Source: Brachyhypopomus gauderio
Lineage: Eukaryota > Chordata > Actinopteri > Gymnotiformes > Hypopomidae
Direction: 5' to 3'
Assembly (NCBI RefSeq): GCF_052324685.1
Contig: NC_135220.1
Location: 1,625,980-1,689,979 of the forward strand
Length of the DNA: 64,000 bases
Position 1 is the first letter of the stretch, and the number at the start of each line of letters is the position of its first letter. This document shows positions 12,362-22,908 of this stretch, piece by piece. The translations under genes were made by a program, and so were the position numbers. The notes under the pieces were generated by a model, which did not search any database, was not told where the DNA came from, and saw only the letters and a program-made list of their open reading frames with translations.

Positions 12362-15300
12362 TGTTGGATTGTTTTTTGCTAGAAATACGTTAGAATGCAC
12401 TGTAAATTAAAATACCTGCTTAAATCCAGTGACCAAATAACTTTTGGTAAAATTAAACTAATGCAATTATTCAAAGTTCAAAAAAATTTATTTAAAAAAA
12501 TTGTATAGATTTTTTAAATGTTAAAGTTGTGCCAACCACGGAATTCTTACATGTTAATATCCTCATATAGGGTCTAAATTTCATATGGTACAGAAAACTG
12601 AATTCTGAGCTGAAACAAACTGAATTGCTTATCTCACTGGATAAACAAAAGCACATGCCCAAAACAAATAAATGAACTAAAGATAAAAGAAATGTTATGT
12701 GAGTTGGCAGCTGAATGCACTGTGACAGCTACATACCACCGACACATCAAACCTAATCGGAGCATGTAGATATCATTTAAATAGAAAACAATAACTAAAA
12801 TATATAGTTCTGGAAGTGAAACTTACCAAGAAGGCGTCGATGCACGAGGCCATGGCCTTGAGACGCGATCTCCCTCGACCTCTTCCAGTGCCCCCACCTC
12901 GTGGTCGTCGTTTCCCTGGGAAACCACCGCCACCACCCCTTCCCTGTAGATTTACAGAACAAGAAGTTACTTGCATCTGTAAATGTGTGTTTATTTAATA
13001 ACCGCACACAGTAAGGATGGTGATTCGCGAGCCAATGTCTAAACACTTTACCGGTTTCACTCTAGAGCGACCTGGAGACCCTCTCCTCTTCAGCTTCTCT
13101 CCATCACACTTGAGCGGGTCAAAGGGCAAGGAGTCATCGGTCTCGGTGAGCAGGGAGTCCGAGCGCGACCTGCCGGTGGGCACGCCGCCGAGGTCCATGT
13201 TCAGCATTTGGACGTCGGCCTCTGCCGGCGAGCCCAGGAAGCCACTGCTGCTCTCGTCCCCGTGACTCATGTTGGACGTCTCGTCAAGCAGCAGGTCCGA
13301 CTTGGCGCCTTCCTCCCGAGTCTCATCCTCCCGTTTCTGAGCCTCCTCCGAAAGGTCATCTTTACAGAGAGGCTCCTCAGACAGCTCCTCTTCGCCGTGA
13401 TCTTCCTCGTCTTCCTCTTCGTCCTCCGACTGACCCGGTCTCTCATCCGTGTCCGAGGCATAGGGAAGCTCCATTTGAGGAGCGCTGGGAGAAGTCCTGT
13501 CCAAAACATCCTCAATCTGCTCCTTTGGCTCCACCTTCTCCTCGTCCATTGCAATAGGCTCCGCCTCTTCCAAAACAACAGATGGCGGGGTTTGAGAAGA
13601 AGGGGATGAGCTGACTGTAGGGGGCGCCGTTTCTGTAGCATCCACATTGGTGCTTAACTCTTTCCCCTGTTGACTGCTGGATTCCTCTTGTGGCAGTTCA
13701 TCACAATCTGCTTGGGTCTCTGCTACATCAGATTTGGCTTCCACCATAGTGTCCGTGACCGGGCTAGCAAGGCTGTCCAGAGAAATGTGTGACTCTTCCG
13801 ATTTCTCCTCTGTACCGTCAGCACCATCAGACTCAACAGGCTCAATAGAGGCTCCTCCAGGTACACCACTGCCACCTATAAAAATGTTCACATTATGAAA
13901 ATGTATGTAAATAACTTTCCAGCAGAGTGAAGTTGCATTCATCAGCAAGAGCAAAATGACACTCGATAAGCAACTGTGCAAACCTTCGATAAACAAAATG
14001 ATGTGTGCACTTTGCTTTGACCCTTGTGATTACCTGAAGCCTCGACCCCAACGGTCTGCACCTCGGTGGAGTCTCCACTCTTCAGGTGTGGATCAGTGGA
14101 GAGCGCGCCCGTGGAGAGCGCGCCCGTGGAGAGAGCGCCCGTGGAGAGAGCGCCCGTGGAGAGCGTGCCCGTGTCTTTCTGCAGCTCTGCTTCTGTAATG
14201 CCTTCGTTCACATCCGCCGGTCCTGCCGCCCCGGCCTCCGTACCTGGACAAGAGCAGAATTCGAATACACAGAAAAACACCAGCAAAAAACGACAAGAGA
14301 AAGCACCAGAGAACATATGAGCAACTTCAGCAAGAGGCAGACATGTGAACAAGTCACTAAGTTGCAAGTAACAAGTCAAGTCGAGTCAAGTCCCAAGTCA
14401 ATACAATCAAGTCTCGAGTCAAGTCCCAAGTCAATACAATCAAGTCTCGAGTCAAGTCCCAAGTCAATACAATCAAGTCTCGAGTCAAGTCCCAAGTCAA
14501 TACAATCAAGTCTCAAGTCAAGTCCCAAGTCAATACAATCAAGTCTCGAGTCAAGTCCCAAGTCAATACAATCAAGTCTCGAGTCAAGTCCCAAGTCTTG
14601 CATGTCGCAGTTCTTCTTTTATTCACAACAGCATAATCATTATAATTGAACAGGATAATTTTTGGGAGCATGTTGCTTGTCCTCTCCGCACAAATTCAAC
14701 ACTGCTGTCCCCTTCCCCCCCTCCCCCTCTCGGTTATGGATAAACTGCGCTGAGCAGTTCACAGTTTACAGCACCATTTAATACAAAATGATCCAGTTAT
14801 GTGATTCTATATTACTTATTTATTATGTTAAAATAAGCATTTCAAGTCTTTTCGAGTCTTAAAGCTCAAGTCCGGTTCCAAGTCAGTAAAGGTAAGTCTA
14901 AGTCAAGTCGCAAGTCTTCAGTGATGTTGTCGAGTCAAGTCACAAGTCATCAGTTTAGTGACTCGAGTCGGACTCGAGTCCAAGTCATACCCAGTTCCAT
15001 GGGCTCCTCCAGATCCCTCTTGTCCGTCTGCGCGGACTGCACCTCCGTCTCTGTGATTTCAGCAGGTGTCTCTCTGCATGATAGGCAGACGCACTTCTCT
15101 TCTGGCTCCTCAGAGAGTGAGGCACACTCACCGTGCACATATCTGTTATACAGAAACCGAATATAAACACACGTGTGTGTAAACATATGCACACACACAT
15201 TTTTGATAAGCCAAAACCATAAAAAAAGACCAGCAAAAAAAATGCTATTAATCTTCTCCTTTTGAATCTAACGCTTGCTACCAAGTGTACTTTCGAAACC

Positions 15301-18172
15301 AAGCAACACATTCATGAGCAGCAAAAAATTCCATGATTATTAGTGGCCTGAAACATCTGAACTGGTCTTTATAAAAATTTGAAAACAGAAGTAGTTCATA
15401 AGAACCAATGTAGGGGAAACTGCACAACACTCAAAACATTTGCTAGGTCAAGCAGACCCACCTGTGACAGATGGTGCAGCAGTGCTGAAGGGGGCCTGAG
15501 GACTCGGCGACCTTACTGCAAACCCCACAGACGGAAGTGCGCCGTCGCTGACAGCCCTCACACACCGAATAGCTTTCAAACCACTGCTCAGAGCCAGGGA
15601 GGGCAAGTCCCCGTGAACCACAGTCCGCACACACACGACACCGCTGGGTAGAGAGGGAGAAACCAACTATCGTACCGCTGCCACTCACACTGTACTCAAG
15701 CGTTTGTGAATTAAGGTGCTCCGCGTTGTCGTTTGTCAGGGGTCTTTAACCGCCAAGCTGATCTTGAGGTCAACAGGACCTTCAATATTGGCATTACTGT
15801 AAAAACTAAAACCCTTAACCTAAGAAATGAAAAAATTACAGCTTTATTGTAAGTATTTTGGCCGCTTAACTTCTGCTTCTTGGGACTTCACAAATAGATT
15901 ATTTTTCTGCAGTGAGGACAATACAATAACAAATTATCTAATTATGAAATCTCTTTCGCACACCCTATATGAAAGAGATCTGTATCTCTTTCTGCCTTGT
16001 CTATGTGCACAAGAGAGAATAGAGACCACTTCTTCAGAGACTGGAACATTCCACTTACTGGAGAACAGGGGGAAGTAGCAGTGACGTGAGCAACCCTACA
16101 TCGTTCGTGTTTAGCAATGGCAAGACTGGAACTTACTCTGCACTTCCATGAGTCCGGAGGTACGGAGTCCATAGCCGGCTGCAGACAAAAGGTGTGATAG
16201 CCCTTGTCACATGCGTCACAAACCAACATCTTAGAGTCCTCCCCTGGTTGCCTAGAAATCACAAGCACATCCAGAGACGTTATGGGGATGAAAAACAAAC
16301 CATACACTTTGAGCAATCACCAAAAAAACAAAAACACAAACACAAAAGGCAGGTCGCCCAGATGCAAAGTAACCACACCTTGACTTTTATTCAAATGATG
16401 AACATGAAACATACCTGCAGGTTTGGCACACCTTGCAATCTGGGCACTGCCAGCCAGAACGCTGAAGTGGTGTAGCACTGATCTCCAGACAGGCATCGTG
16501 GTAGTGTTGCCCGCAGCCTGTACAGTACAGCAACCCTGACAAGTCCCCAGCAGAGTCACACACAACACAGCGGGCCTCCTCTCCAGCTAACGGCCAACAC
16601 ACGCACACACAAAACACCCCACAGCAACAAAACAGTGGTCTTAACAGACATATACAAGAACAAATGCGATGCTATGTTGTTTGATGTTGTTCCCATCTTA
16701 CCCATCTCCTCTGCCTGGTGTAAGTGCTCAGGACACAGGAGTGCCAACTGCCTCATGGACTGAAATGATCCACTTGCCGCCGAACACGGGAAGTGGTAGA
16801 AGTGTGAACAGCCGTTGCCTCGGCACCTGATGGTCGCGCCCATCCTTTTACAATAATCGCACGGCTGAAACGTACGAGAACAGAGAGTTGAGGGAGGCTG
16901 CTCACTTTAAAACTCCGGACGCTCGAGTCAGCTCGATCTGCAGACCGTTCAACTTACTTGCTGTATCCCTGAGATGACCGCCTTGTCCACGTTTATCAGC
17001 TCCTCGCCTTCACCCTGTTGCACTCCTTCTGACCACACTGCACACCAGTGATGAACCCAACACCTCCCTGTAGCACATTATATGAGGAGTCATAAACAAG
17101 AGCATGCGTTGCGAGTTTACTTTACTCAAGGTATTGCTAATTATGCCCAAACCTGCGTCATTGAAGAGAAACGCAAGACCGTTGGGTTCAGAGAAGCCAA
17201 TGGAAGACAGGTCATCATTCCCAGCCAACGGCGGTAAGGAGGTAGAGGCCTCCAGACTGAGGCAACAGGAAGAAGGCCCAAAGCACCGGAGCTCCCGTTG
17301 TCCGTGAAGACTTCTTTCCACACAGTTACAGAGTGCGCAGGCCCTGACAATCTCCCTAAACAAACAATCCCCAAGACATCAGCAGCGCTCAGAGCCACAA
17401 AATAAACAAGTTGAAAAAAAAAACCCAAAACAAGTCAGACAATATAACTTTAGCCTTATAACCTTAAGGCTAAAACACTGGCAAAACTGAGCTCGATTTG
17501 TTGATATGAGGTAGGGTACCAATGTAAGCCTCCACATAAGCCAAGTAATTTGCAAATGGCCCAAATATAATGAAAAGCAATCCAGACTGAAATATTAATA
17601 GAAAGCTTTACACTGGTGCGCTGGAAGTGTCCACAGTAGTGCCTGAGATGTCCCCTGCAGAGAGAGGGGCATTTGATTCCCCTGGAGACGGGACAGTCTC
17701 CTTTGAAGAGGCACTGTCATCAGCTGCAAAGTACATGGTAGGTACAGGTTAAATGACAAGTAAGGCAGGACAAAGGTCAGTAGGACTCTCCATTATGTTG
17801 CAATTACATAAAAATGATTGAAATGAAACATCATAATCTACTCTCATTTTGCAAAGGCTGCTACATGACAAACCACATCTCTATTTAACGCACAATCCCA
17901 GTGAGAGTTATCAAATAAATCACACCCCCCCCCCCAAAAAAAATCTCAAATAAAATCTACTGCTGAGGATGCACATGACTGCAAAATTACATTTCTACAT
18001 GTCTGCAATATAAACAATTTTACAAATACAAATATACGTGTGTGTGTGTGTGTGTATTTTTTATACATATACAAAAAAGTTTTTTTTTAATTTTAAAACA
18101 AAATTACAAATGCAGTCGCGTACCTGCCGTTTCTGAATCATTTTCTTCGCAGTTTGATTTCTGCTCGTCCAT
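1..18172 (-). CDS. kmt2d: kmt2d, histone H3 lysine-4 methyltransferase 2D (MLL2/MLL4), 5' part, 38 coding exons, runs off left edge
   Basis: Nuclear scaffold and catalytic subunit of the COMPASS-like complex that mono-methylates H3K4 at enhancers (family knowledge). Coding exons in transcript order: 18172-18124, 17723-17612, 17355-17153, 17067-16958, 16864-16702, 16586-16415, 16251-16137, 15643-15462, 15142-14991, 14243-14034, 13875-13052, 12943-12827, 12173-12060, 11956-11852, 11730-11549, 11329-11165, 11061-10952, 10830-10789, 10663-10475, 10276-10091, 9978-9862, 9764-9507, 9408-9325, 9228-9151, 9042-8881, 8788-8710, 8626-8388, 8250-8177, 8093-8043, 7662-6064, 5973-5806, 5634-5507, 5381-3535, 3436-3313, 3210-3123, 3039-2973, 2803-2571, 2458-1. 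All junction phases agree and give about 3785 codons. Order: ePHD1, PHD2-4, acidic linker, three PHD fingers, HMG box, Pro/Ser-rich, coiled coil, Gln-rich. The start [16 protein letters not shown] resembles human MDSQKLAGEDKDSEPA and has a purine at -3 and G at +4. The C-terminal ePHD, FYR and SET domains are not in this window. Confidence 0.96.
2571..5634 (-). CDS. kmt2d: kmt2d exons 32-37: acidic LXXLL region and second coiled coil
   Basis: Exons 5634-5507, 5381-3535, 3436-3313, 3210-3123, 3039-2973 and 2803-2571, residues about 2138-2966. The large exon holds an acidic block, [18 protein letters not shown] then [11 protein letters not shown], nearly identical to human; LDDLL is a nuclear-receptor-box (LXXLL) match. 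[19 protein letters not shown] follows. Exon 37 carries the long coiled coil [18 protein letters not shown] then [19 protein letters not shown]. In mammals this part contacts nuclear receptors and complex partners (family knowledge). Confidence 0.94.
5806..7662 (-). CDS. kmt2d: kmt2d exons 30-31: Pro/Ser-rich exon and first coiled coil
   Basis: Exon 7662-6064 (533 codons) is rich in Pro, Ser and Gln, with many SPxTPR-type repeats. It contains the conserved [18 protein letters not shown] block (human [18 protein letters not shown]). It ends with [11 protein letters not shown], which joins exon 5973-5806 [18 protein letters not shown]. This junction makes a continuous charged coiled coil like human LSQTELEKQRQRQRLRELLIRQQ. 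No catalytic motif is present, as expected. Confidence 0.93.
8043..8626 (-). CDS. kmt2d: kmt2d exons 27-29: HMG-box-like domain
   Basis: Exons 8626-8388, 8250-8177 and 8093-8043, residues about 1428-1548. The sequence [18 protein letters not shown], then [18 protein letters not shown], then [20 protein letters not shown] and [12 protein letters not shown] is nearly identical to the HMG region of human KMT2D. HMG boxes bind DNA or partner proteins; in KMT2D this one has been linked to KDM6A/UTX interaction and stability, which I recall and do not see here. Confidence 0.93.
8710..10830 (-). CDS. kmt2d: kmt2d exons 18-26: conserved linker between PHD cluster and HMG box
   Basis: Nine short exons, residues about 1029-1427. 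Recognisable conserved blocks are [15 protein letters not shown] ([18 protein letters not shown]), [31 protein letters not shown] and the stretch [20 protein letters not shown], nearly identical to human KMT2D. The exon at 9978-9862 ends in a GC donor (AAG then GCAAGT), the only junction reading that keeps the frame. Exons 23-26 are poorly conserved and were placed by phase and splice consensus only. Confidence 0.86.
10952..11956 (-). CDS. kmt2d: kmt2d exons 14-17: second PHD cluster (human PHD4-6 equivalent)
   Basis: Exons 11956-11852, 11730-11549, 11329-11165 and 11061-10952 encode residues of about 842-1028. Three consecutive fingers are readable: [24 protein letters not shown], then [29 protein letters not shown], then [28 protein letters not shown]. 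These are almost identical to the human segment. In mammals this cluster reads histone H4 and promotes nucleosome methylation (family knowledge). It is the most conserved part of the gene in this window. Confidence 0.95.
12060..12943 (-). CDS. kmt2d: kmt2d exons 12-13: basic RGR-rich segment and acidic EEEEEEDD segment before the second PHD cluster
   Basis: Exon 12943-12827 reads [18 protein letters not shown] then [15 protein letters not shown], an AT-hook-like basic stretch matching human PGRRRPRGGAHGGRGRGRAR. Exon 12173-12060 reads [15 protein letters not shown] then [16 protein letters not shown], close to human [25 protein letters not shown]. For exon 13 a nearby AG at the internal GCAG would put a stop in frame; the upstream CTATAG acceptor restores phase 0, and I chose it for that reason. 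A (CA)28 microsatellite lies in the intron between them. Confidence 0.88.
12302..12358. repeat. (CA)28 microsatellite in kmt2d intron 12
   Basis: Perfect CA run between exons 12 and 13, about 130 nt upstream (in transcript sense) of the exon 13 acceptor. Cys-Val repeat open frames here are artefacts. Confidence 0.95.
13052..14243 (-). CDS. kmt2d: kmt2d exons 10-11: acidic Ser/Glu-rich linker with a coding 15-bp tandem repeat
   Basis: Exons 14243-14034 and 13875-13052 encode residues of about 420-764. The region is low complexity, rich in Glu, Asp and Ser, with no recognisable domain. It replaces the long Pro/Ser/Glu heptad repeats found here in human KMT2D. Exon 10 has a 15-bp repeat giving about five STGAL units (plus-strand 14093-14171). 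The end of exon 11 ([17 protein letters not shown], then [12 protein letters not shown]) matches human LCTDSLPETDDSLL and RRRSSPARSRIK, which anchors the alignment. Confidence 0.88.
14372..14598. repeat. 33-bp minisatellite, about 7 copies, in kmt2d intron 9
   Basis: Unit contains CAAGTCTCGAGTCAAGTCCC then AAGTCAATACAAT. Because 33 is a multiple of three, open frames persist on both strands. It is part of a longer CAAGTC-type dispersed repeat filling most of the intron. Confidence 0.93.
14599..14990 (-). mobile_element. CAAGTC-type dispersed repeat filling the rest of kmt2d intron 9
   Basis: On the minus strand it begins GTATGACTTGGACTCGAGTC, then has GACTCGAGTCACTAA and many GACTTG words. 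I recall a common fish repeat starting GTGTGGACTCGAGTCACATG then ACTTGGACTCGAGTC. The copy begins at the splice donor itself. Family name not known to me. Confidence 0.6.
14991..15643 (-). CDS. kmt2d: kmt2d exons 8-9: additional PHD-like finger (PHD4 of KMT2C type)
   Basis: Exons 15643-15462 and 15142-14991 encode residues of about 309-419. The reading is CRVCADCG, then [34 protein letters not shown], and CVCLSCRE. The C-x2-C, H-x2-C, C-x2-C order is that of a PHD finger. From memory, KMT2C has such a finger here (CNMCKRWVHLEC), whereas human KMT2D keeps only the WFENYSLCHRC part and then moves into its proline repeats. The junction phases agree, so the finger is in frame with the rest of the protein. 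Calling it a functional finger is inference. Confidence 0.82.
16137..16586 (-). CDS. kmt2d: kmt2d exons 6-7: PHD fingers 2 and 3
   Basis: Exon 16586-16415 carries the first finger ([36 protein letters not shown]). Exon 16251-16137 carries the core of the next ([22 protein letters not shown]). Residues about 212-308. Cys/His spacing follows the Cys4-His-Cys3 PHD pattern, and the second finger is close to human KMT2[17 protein letters not shown]. The two fingers share the CKVCQTC linker, as in the mammalian protein. Confidence 0.92.
16702..17355 (-). CDS. kmt2d: kmt2d exons 3-5: first extended PHD finger (ePHD1)
   Basis: Exons 17355-17153, 17067-16958 and 16864-16702 encode residues of about 54-212. 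The block opens with [17 protein letters not shown], nearly identical to human KMT2[18 protein letters not shown]. It continues with [14 protein letters not shown] and ends with the zinc-binding stretch [13 protein letters not shown] and LLCPEH. This is the C2HC pre-PHD plus PHD arrangement of an extended PHD finger, a chromatin-reading module. It lies N-terminal to the PHD2-PHD3 exons, as in mammals. Confidence 0.93.
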
Positions 18173-18206
18173 TCCTTCTCCTAAAGACGATCTCCTTTAC
18201 AGAGAT
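18124..18206 (-). other. kmt2d: kmt2d first coding exon with end of the 5' UTR
   Basis: On the minus strand a CTGTTTCAG acceptor at about 18208-18207 opens an exon that holds 34 nt of 5' UTR and then the start codon at 18172-18170. It ends with a GTACGC donor at 18123. This implies at least one upstream non-coding exon. The inference rests on splice consensus alone. Confidence 0.6.
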
Positions 18207-21200
18207 CTGAAACAGGCGCAGATTTGCATCACAACATTGTTGCACGGCGCTCGTCCGCGTCATTTCGACGTTAAAAACATCCCCGTTCACTACAACATGC
18301 GGCAGTATCGTGGGCACGTCGCCACACGACTGGAGTGTTTGTATGAAACACGTACGTGTGTTTTCGCGGGACCAGGCTAGCTAGTCAGGGCAACAACACA
18401 GCTAGCTCGTGTGCTAACGACCTACAAAGTTAATAGACAAACTCCTAATTAACAAAGTTCCCTCGTAAAAACGAAACTTCGCGTGTTGCGTGCCAGGAAT
18501 ACACGCCGAGCAGTGAAACACCAAACGTGACACAACGACGCGTGTCGTAAAGTTAAAACCGCCCCGCACTGAACTACGCAAACACAAATAAACCAAAATT
18601 AAGAATGAGGACAAAAAAGTGCCGAATACGAACCATGAAAAGGCGTTCACATACTGGTCATTGTGGTGGTTTAAGGGCCAAGCGACCATCTCCGACACAC
18701 AATGGCTAACGGGTGGCGTGTGTGTTTTTAATCCGCCTGATGTGCCAGTTCGCCGCGGCGCAGCTGCCCGAGATCACCGCGGCTGCTAGCGCGTTAGCCT
18801 GCTAGCACGTTAGCTAACCGGGGTTAACGATCCGTCCGCACAAAATTCCCGGTCGCGATTGAGCGAACCATGAAAACAAACACACACATACATTCGGGTG
18901 TGATGAGTAATTGTAAAAAAAAACGAGATCAATAAAATGTTTTTTTTTCCGCGCACAATAACTCACATATAACGCTACTTCCTTCATATAAAACAACCCT
19001 AAACGGAGATACACAAAGGAAACACAACTTCCGAGTGGCCCACTTCCTGTGGCGCGTTTAACGGCCTCGGGCTGAAACAAGACCCAAAACTCGCCCGTTC
19101 CGTCAAATCTGAACAAGGCATAAAAAAAACCCAGCGGTGTAATCTTGAATATATGTCTGATTTCTGTAATTGGCCCCAATTGTGAACATTTGGGAGATGC
19201 AGGATTTTAAAAGAAGTCATATTTTGTCGATGTCCATAGTGTACCATCTATTATTAATTTGTTATGTATTAAATATTATTACTTAACAGTCTTACTTTAT
19301 TTGGATTAATTTATTTTGTACGTCGTGTCTCGGTCATCTCAACTCTACTTTAGTACATTTTCCCGTCGTTGCTTAATAGTTAATACATGTTTAAGTACTA
19401 CTGCTGCTGCCACTACTACTGCGAATAATAATAATAATTATATCTTAGTATTATATATGGTTATGACAAGCTTGGGGAAATCTTTTATGCAACACGACAC
19501 ACAGATATTTCTTGGAAAAGGGGGGGGGGGGGGTGTCACAAACATACATAGGAAACACATTGCTCACTTATTGCATTCGGTTAAATGCCGTTGGCTCTAT
19601 ATCCCTTGATTTACATGTCTGTTTCCTCTCACGATAAGAGACCGTTGGGTAAGGGAAACTGCAGCGTCTAGACATTTGAAACTTTTTTGACGTGGCTAGG
19701 TTTTTACGCAGGTTACTTAAAAAAATAATTTTAGAAATAGGGTTTTAACATCTACCTGAACGATTGAAAGTGCATGAAAATATGATTATGTTCCGGCGCA
19801 AATCGCAACTTAATGCAAACAGAACTTGGTGGTAGGGAGAGGGATATTGAGATACTGCACATGCATGGTTTTACAAGGTTTTTAAATCTATTATATACAT
19901 GACTTGTTGCACCGTTATTTTTTTAAGAAAAGAGATGACATTGCATTACAACGTGGTCTTAACAGAGCCATGTTCTTATATATTACGAGCTTATGTTAGG
20001 AGATGAACCATATAAATGGGAAATGCTACAACAGGGACATGCAAATGTTAGTCACTGTTCAAATCAGTAATGACTATTGGTCATTTTACCAGCAAGTGGT
20101 AAAACGGCCCCTAAGGGCTGTTAACAGAATAGCTTAAATGAATTCACTCTTGATCCATCAGCTGAGTTCACATTACCGTGTTGCATGCCGTTTAACTAGG
20201 CCAAAAATATTATTTTTGCCTTCAGTTAAATTATAAAACAATATAACACATTACTAACCTCACAGTTGTGAACTATAAAATAACGAATTTCCATATAAAA
20301 GTCGAAGTAAAACCCCCTAGCCTAGATTATTAGTTTAAATGCACACTACAAACGGCCCTAGTGCGCTAATGCTAGCTGTCAACGTTAGCTATCTTAATTA
20401 TCTGAACAAAACACCAGCTTCACCGACAACACGTTTTCATTTAAACCTCGAACCGAGTTCACCTTATAAAAACGTGAACACGTTCAAACGTTTTAATGGT
20501 ATTTCGTGCGAGTCCAGCACTGCATCAAAACTGTGCAGAGTCTGCAGTATAAACAATTAAAAACAACTACAAGTGCGTCCGGCTAGCTAAAGTTAGCCAA
20601 CTAACGTTAATGGGTGATACAAAACCCTGCAGCGCACACACACACACACACAGGGGACGTTACAGCACAAAACACACGGCTTATTACACGAACACGGAGC
20701 TGAAGTTAACAGGTTAAACCACTTTAGTTCAACTCCAGAGCCGTCAAACACAAGACACCGACCCAGGGCACCAAACTCTCTACCAGCTCTGAAGTGCTGG
20801 TGGTGCCATCAGGTGTCGTTGACGGGGCCACACCTGCCCTAACAACCACTTCATCACAAACCGACCAGACCTCGAGTCTAATCCAGCCCGGACCTCGAGT
20901 TTAATCCAGCCCAGACCTCGAGTTAATCCCGTCTGAACTTCGTCCACGGGAGCTGAAGCTGGCTAACGCGGACCAAGGGCACCATTCGTGCGTCTTAGCC
21001 GTGTGAACCAAGTAGTGATCACCCGGTTTAGCCCGATCTCCTGCGAGGACACACACACCATGGCACAAACCCCCTCTAAAATAATCAAGACGGACCATCA
21101 ACTAGCTATTTGGACCTTTTAAACTCTGACAGACGAGTCTAGGTGGTCGGTTAATATCTTAACGAATAGAAGGCTAGCCCGGTTAGCCAGCTCAGCTAGC

Positions 21201-21402
21201 TCGAAGCTATCCCCCCCCCCAGCTGGTAGAGCAGCTAGCTAACTTAACTACACACTGTTTTATGTGCTGATGGCGGTAGCAAAGTTGCTTAAATTGGCCA
21301 ATTTTGCAAATTAATGCAATTAAAAGGGGGGCAACTTTACTAGCAGTGTGATTTTCAAAACAATGTTTTTGTGAAAACCCGTTTTTAAGAGTTTAAACTC
21401 AC
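18207..21402 (-). other. kmt2d: Probable 5' UTR intron of kmt2d
   Basis: No coding region seen. A CpG-rich patch at about 18230-18860 has repeated GCTAGC/GTTAGC words. The rest is AT-rich, with a G14 run at about 19518 and a short CA run near 20638. It is bounded by the acceptor near 18207 and a strong GTGAGT donor (minus strand) at 21402. The 18.2-18.9 kb patch could be an alternative promoter. Confidence 0.4.
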
Positions 21403-22110
21403 CTCACAGAGCGACACTCGTCCCCACATCCATCACGGGAACACAGTCCTACAGACACACATCGCCCTGGTTTGGTCTCATGAAGCTCGAGTTGGGCGGC
21501 TGGGTGACCGGGGACCGGTTTGTTGTTGTTGGCGGCGGGGGGCAGAAACAAGTCCGTAACGCTGTTAATTTGATCATGCATTAGCTAAACCCCCCCACCA
21601 CCACCACCACCAAGATGGCCAACAAAATCAATCATACCGAGTTCACGCGTACGGGTTAATCCAGACAGGACGGACCTGCGGCCGAATAAACACAAATATC
21701 TCCGCACGAAAGGCAATCTGGTGCAGTATTGCGAGTTTCTTCGCTTCTTTTTCTGGTGTTAACTAGTTTGAAAGGTAACTGCGTAGCTTCCACCGGCGGC
21801 TTTACAGATCCCGGGGAGACGGGGCTCGTCTCACGGTAAGTTTTCTCACTAAATCTCGCGTCCGAGTGAAACTGCCTCCCCCCCCCCGCCCCTCGTTTAG
21901 TTACTGTAGCACCAGGAGGAAGCGACGGTGTCGTTGAAGCCGAGTGCTCGCCATTCCGTCGCCTAACCTCGTCTCCTCGGCTGTGTTTCAACTTGGAGAA
22001 GACGCGTTTCCACTCGAGCCACCTCCACGTCCATCAGTCCCACCGGGAGAGTTCACACGTTAGCTGGCTGGCTACGTCGCTGGGAAGCTAAACAAGTCTC
22101 CACGACGCAA
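21403..22110 (-). promoter_or_regulatory. Candidate kmt2d CpG-rich promoter and non-coding first exon
   Basis: GC- and CpG-rich block immediately upstream (in transcript sense) of a GTGAGT donor at 21402-21401. It contains no conserved reading frame. An AAGATGGC word at about 21611 matches the core of the YY1 element often found at TATA-less promoters. The transcription start is not determined by sequence alone. Confidence 0.4.
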
Positions 22111-22836
22111 ATGCACTGGTTTTGTGTGTGTGAGGGAACTTCGAAGGACTCGTATCAAGCAATTTATTTAACCACATTTTGTTGCCTTTATATCAACGGA
22201 ATTCCAGGGTTTTTCAGATATTATATAAGTTAGGGGCACATGCATGGCTGAGAGTATCAGCACCAGCGTCTCGCTAAATGAAACTGAAATGCAGCCATTT
22301 TCCAGCACGCTTGTTTACCTCCAGTAATTGTTATGGCGCTCCAGCTTTCGGTGTACATCGTGCGATAATAAATAAATTACCCTTCTTTAAAATGTTACCG
22401 AACGAACAGAGTACCAAAATAGTCTAGATAAGTTGTTAAAACATTCAACTACATCTGGAACTGTTAAGATACTTCAAGCGTTTTAATGAAGGCTTTTGGG
22501 ATTGTTATAGGACTCATGTACTCAAACAACGAGCTGGGACCCTTGCGCCCATGAAGATGATGGAAAGGAAGTGACTGTTGTAGCGGTTTTGGCCTTTACA
22601 TGCACCTTTAAATGTTAAGACGACCAGACCACGGGATTCGCTGGAAGTCGGACTTCGCTGTAAGATCCAAAATGTACAACTGTGGCGAATGGATGCGCCA
22701 CCACATACATGGCGATGACACATTTTATTCTCATGAGCTACACTTGCTACATGAGTCTTTTATGTTATAAAGTATTAACGAATATATTATGTAATATTGT
22801 GTGCTCATATATTTAAACTGGTAGCTGAGTGTATGC

Positions 22837-22908
<72 letters not shown>

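Noticed and set aside
14086-14649. 187-codon plus-strand frame with repeated [11 protein letters not shown] units
   Set aside because: Spans a kmt2d coding exon in antisense and then the 33-bp minisatellite; openness follows from the repeat length.
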